A stretch of DNA of 17,636 nucleotides, from assembly GCA_964648215.1 (NCBI GenBank), contig CAZYMF010000095.1, positions 1 through 17,636 on the forward strand, given 5' to 3'. The first letter of the stretch is position 1, and every line of letters begins with the position of its first letter. The DNA is from CAZYMF01 sp964648215 (GTDB taxonomy: Bacteria; Desulfobacterota; Binatia; HRBIN30; JACQVA1). Position numbers and translations under genes: made by a program. Below the pieces are notes generated by a model. That model did not search any database. It was not told the DNA's origin and saw only the letters and a list, made by a program, of their open reading frames with translations. This document shows, one piece after another, positions 7,990 through 15,000 of this stretch.

Positions 7990-8972
7990 GCCGTCTCGAC
8001 AACCTCCGCGCCGCTGCCCGGCTCCGAGAGGAGAACGCGTTGCACTCCGGTGACCCGCCCCATCGCCTCGGCAACCGCCGCCCGCTGCGACCACGGGCAG
8101 AGAATCTTCACTTGTGGGCCGGCATCGATGGTGAAGAACGCCTCGAACCCCTCGTCACGCAGCCGCCACACCCGGTGCATGACCGCCACCGTGGCCGGGG
8201 TCCAGTAGAGCAGCGGCGGGCGAACCGCCATGGCAACCGCGTGCATCTTCAGGCAATTGTGCTCCGCCGCCCGACCCACCCGCGGCAAGTCGCGATCCAG
8301 GATTCCACGTCGAACCTCTTCCAGGTCGGCCTCGTGCGATTCCAGCCAGCCGGGGAAAAAGGGGGACTCCTTGACGGCCCGCGCCATGCCTTCGCGCGAT
8401 CCCACCTTCTTGTGCCCCTCGTCGGTGATGGCCACCACGAGCCCCAGCCGCCAATGGTCGGGGGCTGCCAGCTGGACCGCGTAGGAGTCGGAGCCGTCCG
8501 AGGTCTCCCCGGCGAGCCATTCGACGTACCCTCCGAAGATCGACCGGGCCGCCGACCCCGAGCCGCGGCGGGCCAGCAACGACAGGCAGCGGTCATCCAG
8601 CACCGTCCCGGTGGCGCGGCTCGCCGACAGAGCCAGGGCGGCAAAGGTCGAGGCCGACGACGCCAGCCCGGCGGCCACCGGAAAGTTGCTGCTGACCTCC
8701 ACCTCCGCGCGGGCATCGCTGCCGGCCTGGCGCCGCACCAGATCCAGGAAAGAGCTTATCCGGGCCGCTTCGCGCGCCCCGGAATGCTCGCCGTTCAGGG
8801 TGATCCGATCCGCCGGCAAGGAGGTGCTGAAACCGGTTCTGACCGTCGTCGTGAGCCCCGCCAGGGTCACGGAGATGCTCCCGGTGTACGGCAGGTTGAG
8901 CGGCTCGTTCCGCTTGCCCCAGTACTTCGCCAACGCAACGTTCGAATTGGCTCTAGCTACGGCTTCCTTCAT
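7986..8972 (-). CDS. mvaD: Diphosphomevalonate decarboxylase, first gene of the operon
   Basis: ATP-dependent decarboxylation of 5-diphosphomevalonate to IPP, the last mevalonate step. The 328 residues show ANSNVALAKYWGKR (8-21), the ATP loop GLASSASTFAALA (102-114), RRGSGSAARSIFGGYVEW (135-152) with Ser139 and Arg143, and TIDAGPQVKI (281-290) with the catalytic Asp283, so all residues expected of an active decarboxylase are in place. The ATG at 8972 is preferred; an in-frame TTG at 9005 would add 11 residues through the regulatory palindrome. The Shine-Dalgarno sequence is weak (AGGA only 2 nt before ATG), and the segment just upstream is part of an inverted repeat, so initiation here may be controlled. 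It overlaps mvaK2 by 4 nt. Confidence 0.95.
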   Translation of the reverse strand: MKEAVARANSNVALAKYWGKRNEPLNLPYTGSISVTLAGLTTTVRTGFSTSLPADRITLNGEHSGAREAARISSFLDLVRRQAGSDARAEVEVSSNFPVAAGLASSASTFAALALSASRATGTVLDDRCLSLLARRGSGSAARSIFGGYVEWLAGETSDGSDSYAVQLAAPDHWRLGLVVAITDEGHKKVGSREGMARAVKESPFFPGWLESHEADLEEVRRGILDRDLPRVGRAAEHNCLKMHAVAMAVRPPLLYWTPATVAVMHRVWRLRDEGFEAFFTIDAGPQVKILCPWSQRAAVAEAMGRVTGVQRVLLSEPGSGAEVVETA

Positions 8973-8976
8973 GATC

Positions 8977-8992
8977 CTAACCGGGCGGTCAG
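8977..8992. promoter_or_regulatory. Candidate operator A, imperfect palindrome just upstream of the mvaD start
   Basis: The sequence CTAACCGGGCGGTCAG is an imperfect palindrome (6 of 8 symmetric pairs) with half-sites CTAACCG and CGGTCAG. It sits 4-19 nt upstream of the mvaD ATG, over the ribosome-binding region. It matches site B at 9035-9050 in 13 of 16 positions when one is reversed. The dyad is of the size and style bound by dimeric TetR-type repressors, which is an inference; no regulator gene is in the window. Confidence 0.45.
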
Positions 8993-9034
8993 TCCGTGTC
9001 TGCAACCAAACTCAAAGCCCCATGGATCGCCGCC

Positions 9035-9050
9035 CTGACCGAGTGGTTAG
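9035..9050. promoter_or_regulatory. Candidate operator B, palindrome over the predicted mvaD transcription start
   Basis: CTGACCGAGTGGTTAG shares half-sites with operator A in inverted orientation. It begins 3 nt downstream of the predicted -10 element, so it would cover the transcription start, the classical place for a repressor. The centres of A and B are 58 bp apart. Confidence 0.45.
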
Positions 9051-9053
9051 TCG

Positions 9054-9080
9054 TGTATAGCCGCCGGGGCAACATGTCAA
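9054..9080 (-). promoter_or_regulatory. Candidate sigma-70 promoter of the mvaD-hpnD operon
   Basis: On the minus strand a perfect TTGACA (9080-9075) is followed after 15 nt by TATACA (9059-9054), four of six matches to the -10 consensus. Transcription would begin near 9047, giving a leader of about 75 nt before mvaD. The 15-nt spacer is shorter than ideal. The perfect -35 in an otherwise very G+C-rich region and its position make it the best promoter candidate for the operon. Confidence 0.5.
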
Positions 9081-9153
9081 GGCACCCCGTTTCCAGAGAG
9101 CCGCGGTGTCACCAGGATCGCCGATTCGACCGATTCGCCATCGCGGTGCCTGT

Positions 9154-9176
9154 GCCGGCGAATGCAACGCGCCGGC
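9154..9176. repeat. Inverted repeat in the leader of the ATPase gene
   Basis: GCCGGCG at 9154-9160 and CGCCGGC at 9170-9176 form a perfect 7-bp stem around a 9-nt loop. There is no T-tract, so it is not an obvious intrinsic terminator. It could be an RNA hairpin in the leader of the plus-strand operon or a chance result of high G+C. No convincing plus-strand promoter was found between 9081 and 9247. Confidence 0.25.
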
Positions 9177-9247
9177 GCTCTGATCGCAAGCCTACGGGAG
9201 CACGGCGGCATACCAAGTGCAGTGTGGCTTGAAGCAGCAGGGCCATC

Positions 9248-11668
9248 ATGACGAACGCACCAGGACAAGCTCAAGCAGCGCTCCTCCGGCTCCTCGTCGA
9301 GGCCGGCCAGCTCTCCGCGGATAGCGCGCGGGAGGCCGAAGCGGCGGTCGCCGCAAAGGCGGACGGCACCTCCGCCGCCGAGTGGCTCGCCGGCAACGGA
9401 GTCATGAGCGAAGAGCAGTTCACTCGCGCCGTGGCTGATCGGCTCAAGCTCCCCTACGTGAATCTGGCTACGGTCGCACTGGATGCGGCGGTGACGGAGT
9501 TGGTGCGCGAGGAGCTGGCAAATCGCTGCCGCTTCGTCCCCCTGCGCGTCCACGACCGGATCATGGTGATCGCCACCGCCAACCCGCTCGACCGCGACGC
9601 CTTGCGAGTCATCGAGTTCGCCACCGGAATGCGTGTGCACGTCGAGGTCGCCACCCCGACGGCGATTCGGGACGCCCTGGCACACACCTACCACCTGGGC
9701 GAGGCCCTCGATGAGTACCTGCGTGGGGTGCCCGAGGGGGATGACGTGCCCGTCGCCGATCTCGACGACGAGCAGGCCGACGTGAAGAGCCTGATCTCGG
9801 GAAGCAAGCTTCCTCCGGTGGTGAAGCTGTTCAACCTGATTCTGCTCGAGGGTGTTCGCACGGCGGCCAGCGACATTCACATCGAGGCGGGCCAGTCGAC
9901 CGTTCAGGTACGCTACCGCATCGACGGAATCCTGGAAGAGTCCTTCAGGCTGCCCAAGTGGGTCCAGGATCCGCTTACCGCCCGCTGCAAGGTCCTGTCG
10001 AAGCTCGACATCACCGAGCGCCGGGTACCGCAGGACGGCCGCATTCGCATTCGCTACCGCGGGGTGATGATCGACCTGCGAGTCTCGAGCCTGCCCACGC
10101 AGTTCGGCGAGAAGATCACGATGCGGATTCTGGACTCCAGCGGTGCTCCCACCGGACTGGAGGGGATCGGGCTTTCGCCGCGCGATCTCAAGTGCATCCG
10201 CCAAGCGATTGGCCGGCCCGAAGGCATGGTACTGGTCACCGGCCCGACCGGAAGCGGCAAGACCACCACCTTGTACGGGATGCTGGCGGAGATCATCTCG
10301 CCGACGCGCAACATCGTCACCATCGAGAACCCGATCGAGTATCAGATCCGCGGCATCAACCAGGTCGAGATCAACGAGAAGCAGGGGCTGACCTTCGCCG
10401 GCACGCTGCGCTCGATCCTGCGCCAAGATCCCGACGTGATCATGGTCGGCGAGATCCGCGACCAGGAGACGGCGGAGATCGCCTTGCGCGCGGCTCAAAC
10501 GGGGCATCTCGTGCTCAGCACGCTGCACACCAACGACGTCGTCTCGACGGTGACCCGCCTCATCGACATCGGCATCGAGCCCTACATGCTGGCCTCCTCG
10601 CTGCACGCCATCGTGGCGCAGCGACTGGTCCGGCGTGTCTGCAAACAGTGTGGCGAGCCCGACGAGCCCGAGGCCCAGACGCTGCGGGCATTGCAGATCG
10701 AGCCTGGGGGCAATCATCAGTTCCGCCGCGGCCGCGGCTGTCCCGCCTGTCGCAAGTCCGGCTACTCCGGGCGCGCCGCCGTCTTCGAGGTGATGTCGGT
10801 GACGCCCACCCTGGCCAAGCTCATCGAGGCCAAGGCACAGGAGAGCGCTCTTCGGTTGCAGGCACGCCAGGACGGCTCACGGCCTCTCTTCGCGGATGCG
10901 GCCGCCAAGGCCTGCACTGGCATCACGACCATCGACGAAGTGGTGCGCGTCGTCGACGTCCCGGACGAGGGATCGCGTTGTCCATCGTGCAGCCAGACGG
11001 TCGAAGAGAACTTCGCCATCTGCCCCCACTGCGGCACCCCGCTGCACTGCAAGTGCTCGAGCTGCGGCATGAACCTGCAGAAGGAATGGCAGATCTGCCC
11101 TTACTGCGGCACGGCGACGACGCGCGGCGCCGCGCCTGCGACTGTGCTGCCCAGGGCGGCAACGCGCCCGATGGAGGTCGTTGCGGCGGTCGGCCAACCC
11201 GGAGGGCGCCAATTGCGGGCTCTCGTGGTCGATGATCAGCCCGACTTCCGCCGCCTGATCAGCTTCACTCTCGAGCAGAGCGGCCTGCCCATCTCGGTGG
11301 AGGCCGTCGCCGGCGGCGCCGAAGCCCTCGATCTGGCCGAGGACAATCCGCCCGACCTGATTCTTCTCGACATCATGATGCCGGACATGGACGGGTTCGA
11401 GGTCTGCCAACGGCTGCGCTCGAACGTGCGCACCGCGTTCATCCCCATCTTGATGCTGACCGCCCTCGACGACTCCGACAGCCGCGCTCGCGGCTTTCTG
11501 GCGGGCACCGACGACTATATCAGCAAGCCGTTCGCGCGCGCCGAGCTGTTGGCGCGGGTGCGCCGCTTGATCGAGCGCACGTACGGCAGCTCCTTCGCGC
11601 CGGAACCCATCGCGATGCCGAGATCCAACGGCGGGGATCTGGCGGCTCCGAGAGTGCTCGATGCCTGA
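9248..11668 (+). CDS. PilB/GspE-type secretion or pilus ATPase fused to zinc ribbons and a receiver domain
   Basis: An 806-residue protein. Residues 1-150 resemble the MshEN/T2SSE N-domain. Residues 185-570 are a complete type II secretion/type IV pilus assembly ATPase: Asp box ASDIHIE (207-213), Walker A GPTGSGKT (332-339), Walker B DPDVIMVGEIRD (394-405, Glu402), His box GHLVLSTLHTND (419-430) and the usual tetracysteine pairs (C465/C468, C498/C501). The normal family C-terminus (GITTIDEVVRV) ends near 570. Beyond it are two extra zinc ribbons (C578/C581 with C592/C595; C603/C606 with C617/C620) and a full receiver domain at 655-778 with acid pair Asp662/663, phospho-acceptor Asp708 (LILLDIMMPDMDGF), Thr738 and Lys760. 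It probably powers pilus, pseudopilus or DNA-uptake assembly at the inner membrane, but no other pilus or secretion genes are here. The ATG has only a weak Shine-Dalgarno sequence. An Hpt gene follows after 12 nt. Confidence 0.93.
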   Translation: MTNAPGQAQAALLRLLVEAGQLSADSAREAEAAVAAKADGTSAAEWLAGNGVMSEEQFTRAVADRLKLPYVNLATVALDAAVTELVREELANRCRFVPLRVHDRIMVIATANPLDRDALRVIEFATGMRVHVEVATPTAIRDALAHTYHLGEALDEYLRGVPEGDDVPVADLDDEQADVKSLISGSKLPPVVKLFNLILLEGVRTAASDIHIEAGQSTVQVRYRIDGILEESFRLPKWVQDPLTARCKVLSKLDITERRVPQDGRIRIRYRGVMIDLRVSSLPTQFGEKITMRILDSSGAPTGLEGIGLSPRDLKCIRQAIGRPEGMVLVTGPTGSGKTTTLYGMLAEIISPTRNIVTIENPIEYQIRGINQVEINEKQGLTFAGTLRSILRQDPDVIMVGEIRDQETAEIALRAAQTGHLVLSTLHTNDVVSTVTRLIDIGIEPYMLASSLHAIVAQRLVRRVCKQCGEPDEPEAQTLRALQIEPGGNHQFRRGRGCPACRKSGYSGRAAVFEVMSVTPTLAKLIEAKAQESALRLQARQDGSRPLFADAAAKACTGITTIDEVVRVVDVPDEGSRCPSCSQTVEENFAICPHCGTPLHCKCSSCGMNLQKEWQICPYCGTATTRGAAPATVLPRAATRPMEVVAAVGQPGGRQLRALVVDDQPDFRRLISFTLEQSGLPISVEAVAGGAEALDLAEDNPPDLILLDIMMPDMDGFEVCQRLRSNVRTAFIPILMLTALDDSDSRARGFLAGTDDYISKPFARAELLARVRRLIERTYGSSFAPEPIAMPRSNGGDLAAPRVLDA

Positions 11669-11680
11669 GAGGAAGCCGAC

Positions 11681-12085
11681 ATGACACAGGCCGCCCTCGC
11701 TGCCGCCGAGCCCGCACCGGTGATCAACCGGCAAGCGATCCTCGATCTTCTCGAAGGCGACGCCGATCTCCTGCGCGAGATCGTTGTCCTGTTCCTCGAA
11801 AGTTGCCCCCAACGTCTCGCTCGCGCCCGCGTCGCACTGGCCGAGGGTAACCCCCGCAACCTCGCGCTCGCCGCCCACTCGCTCAGGGGATCGCTCGCCA
11901 ACTTCGTCGCCACGGCCGCCGTCGCCGCCGCCCTCCGTCTCGAGCTGCTGGCGCGGCGGGGCGATCTCACCGGCGCGCCAGAGACATTGGCCGACTTGGA
12001 ACGGGAGATCGCCCGTCTCCAGCCGGCGCTCGCAGAGCTCACCCAACAAGGGGCTGGGAGCGCCCGTGTCGAGCTCGAACCCTGA
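11681..12085 (+). CDS. Hpt phosphotransfer protein 1
   Basis: A 134-residue single-domain histidine phosphotransfer protein, predicted all-helical. The phospho-accepting residue is His66 in AAHSLRGSLANF (64-75). The canonical Hpt motif is HxxKGSS; here the Lys is Arg69. The family-typical start (ILDLLEGDADLLREI, 20-34) and the last amphipathic helices are present, so the domain is whole. AGAGGA precedes the ATG by about 7 nt. It lies 12 nt after the ATPase-receiver gene, and its last 20 nt overlap the start of the kinase gene. The likely role is to carry phosphate between the hybrid kinase receivers and the receiver on the ATPase. It is clearly paralogous to the Hpt protein at 15578-15922 (both share LEGD.DLLRE, ELxARxGDL and LAEL blocks). 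Confidence 0.9.
   Translation: MTQAALAAAEPAPVINRQAILDLLEGDADLLREIVVLFLESCPQRLARARVALAEGNPRNLALAAHSLRGSLANFVATAAVAAALRLELLARRGDLTGAPETLADLEREIARLQPALAELTQQGAGSARVELEP
12056..12060 (+). promoter_or_regulatory. Ribosome-binding site that fixes the start of hybrid kinase 1
   Basis: GGGAG lies 5 nt before the GTG at 12066, inside the end of the first Hpt gene. The open frame extends upstream to 11784, but that part is low-complexity sequence out of frame with the Hpt domain and is not kinase-like. Confidence 0.6.
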
Positions 12086-15000
12086 CGTCGCTGGCGGACA
12101 CGCAGGCGAGACGGCGGAGCGGCTGCTGGTACAGCGGCTGATCGCCGGATTCTGGCTCTGTCTGGCGGGAGGTGTCTTCGCGCTCCTGAGCGACCTCGTC
12201 GTGCACCGCAGCCGGTTCCCCGCGCTCCTGCTCGTGGCAGTCGTACAGATCGGCATCTTGATCGTCCTCCGGATCGCCCTCATGATGCCGCGAGCCGAGC
12301 GCCGAGCGCTGCTCATTGCCCTGGCGGGGGTGGCGACGCTGTGCGTGACCACCGCGGTCGCCGGCTTCCTCCGCCACGACACCGGAGAGACCACATTGTT
12401 CCTGATCGTGACCACCCTGGCGGCGGCCATGCTACTGCCCTGGGGCGTGCGGGCGCAGCTCGGGATCGTGCTGCTGTCGGGCGGCCTGATCGCCTCGGGC
12501 TCCTACGCCGCGGGCAATCTAGCGCAAGCGGTGGCGCCCCACGGCTTCGCCTTGGCCGTCGCTTTCGCCATCTCCTTGTACGCCGCCTACGAGCTCGACC
12601 GCCACCGCGGCACGATCGAGCAACGCACGCGCCAGGCACGCGACTCCGAGCGCTTCGCCCGTTCGACCATCGATGCCTTGTCGGCGCACATCGCCATTCT
12701 CGACGAAGGCGGGGCCATTCTGCGGGTCAATCGGGCCTGGCGACGTTTCGGCTCGGCGAATGGGGCCCGCGACCAACTTGTCGAGGGAACGAACTATCTC
12801 GCCGCGTGCGACGCCGCCACCGGCCCCGGGGCGGAGGAAGCACGAGCTTTCGCGGCGGGCACCCGCGCCGTCGTTGCCGGCGAGCAAGAAAACTTCTCGC
12901 TCGAGTATCCTTGCCACTCGCCCAGCGAGCAGCGCTGGTTCATCGTTCGCGTCACTCGCTTCGCCCGCGATGGAGACATGTGCGCGGTGGTTGCGCACGA
13001 AGAGGTTTCCGAGCAACGGCGCGCCCAGCAGGCCCTGCGTTTGAGCGAGCAACAGTTTCGCTCCCTCATCGAGCACTCTTCCGACCTCGCGGCCATCCTG
13101 AACGCCGACGGCACCGCCCGCTACCACAGCCCCTCCATCGAGCCGATTCTCGGCTATCGTCAAGACGAGCTGCGGGGAACCAACGTGTTCGACCTGGTCC
13201 ATCCCGACGATCGCCCAGCATTGCTCGATCGCCTCGCCGCCAGCATTACCACTGCCGGCTACGTCGGCAAGGTCGAGTACCGCTTCCGTCACAAGGACGG
13301 CTCATGGCGCACCTTCGAGGCCGAGGCCAGCAATCTGCTCGATGACCCGGCCGTCGCGGGCATCATCACCAATTCGCGCGACATCACCGAGCGCAAACGC
13401 ATGGACGAGGCGCTACGCAGGTCCGAAGAGTACCTCAAGGCGGTGTTCGACTACGCTCCCGACGCGTTCTATCTGAACGACGCAGAGGGTCGCTTCGTCG
13501 ACGGCAACCGGGCGGCGGAGGCTCTGATCGGCTACTCGAAGGAAGAGCTGATCGGCGAGAGCTTGCTCTCGCTCGACATCCTGCCCGCCGATCAGTTACC
13601 CAAGACCGTCGAGCTGCTCGCCGCCAGCTTCGACCAACCCACCGGCCCGACCGAGCTCATCCTGCGACGCAAGGACAACACTCTGGTGACGGTCGAGGTG
13701 CGCACCATTCCGCTGCTCCTCAACGGCCAGATCTTGATTCTCGGCATCGCCCGCGACATCAGCGAGCGCAAGCGCGCCGAGCAGGCGCTGCGCGCCGCCA
13801 AGGAAGCGGCCGAGGCCGCCAGCCGCGCCAAGAGCGAGTTCGTGGCCAACATGAGCCATGAGATCCGTACGCCGCTCAACGGCGTCATCGGCATGACCGA
13901 GCTGGCTCTCGACACGCAGCTCACCGCGGAGCAACGGGAGTATCTCGAAATGGCCAGGGGCTCGGCCGACTCCCTGCTCGTCGTGATCAACGATATCCTC
14001 GATTTCTCCAAGATCGAGGCGGGCAAGCTCGATATCGAGGCGGTCGACTTCGACCTGCGCAAGACCATCGCTCAGACGATGAGGACGCTGGCCCAGCGGG
14101 CGCACAAGAAGGGCCTGGAGGTGACCTGCTCGATTCCGCCCGAGATACCCCCCCTCGTGGCGGGAGACCCCGGGCGGCTGCGCCAAGTCCTGCTCAACCT
14201 CGCGGGCAACGCCATCAAGTTCACCGAGCACGGCGAGGTGGCGGTGTCAGTCGATCGCCCTTCGCCGTCGACCAAGGACGACACCGTCGAGCTGCACTTC
14301 TCCGTCAGCGATACCGGCATCGGTATTCCCGCGGGCAAGCGGCAGGCGATCTTCAACGCCTTCGAGCAGGTCGACGGCTCGACCACCCGCACCCACGGCG
14401 GTACCGGGCTCGGGTTGGCCATCGCTTCGCAGCTCGTGCGGATGATGGGCGGGCGCATCTGGGTCGAGAGCGAACAAGGCCACGGCAGCGTGTTCCACTT
14501 CACCGCCACCCTGGGCCGGCCGGAACGGGTCGCGGTGCCGCAGGGAGCGCCCCCCGTACGGCTCCACGGCCTGCCGGTTCTGGTCGTGGACGACAACGCC
14601 ACCAACCGCCGCATTCTGGAGCAGATGCTGCTCAACTGGCGCATGCGCCCGACGTTGGCCGACGGCGGCCGCCAGGCGTTGACGCGTCTGCGGCAGGCTC
14701 GCGATCGCAACGCCGCCTTCCCCCTGATACTGCTCGACTCCCATATGCCCGAGATGGACGGCTTCGCGGTCGCCGAGCGCATTCGCCAGGATCCGACGCT
14801 GGCCGGGGCCACCATCATGATGCTGACCTCGGACGGCCAAGCCGGTGACGTGACGCGCTGCCGCGAGCTCGGAATTGCGACATACCTGCTCAAGCCGATT
14901 ACCCAGTCCGATTTGCTCGATGCCGTGCTGACCGCCCTCGAACCGCGCCGCGACGAGGACACGAAAGGCGCCGACCTCACGCTGGCGCCGCCGGCGCCCA

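Noticed and set aside
9169..9178. Perfect palindrome GCGCCGGCGC upstream of the ATPase gene
   Set aside because: A ten-base all-G/C palindrome is expected by chance in DNA of this composition.
8996..9232. A 78-codon plus-strand open frame in the divergent control region
   Set aside because: It runs through the predicted mvaD promoter and operator, lacks a Shine-Dalgarno sequence and is Arg-rich without recognisable features.
9077..10717. A 546-codon minus-strand open frame across the ATPase gene
   Set aside because: It is antisense to a gene with a complete set of ATPase motifs, shows no recognisable domain, and has the composition of a G+C shadow.
11784..12065. Upstream extension of the kinase 1 frame
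   Set aside because: It is an out-of-frame overlap with Hpt 1, rich in Ser/Pro/Arg, and the GTG at 12066 has a good ribosome-binding site.
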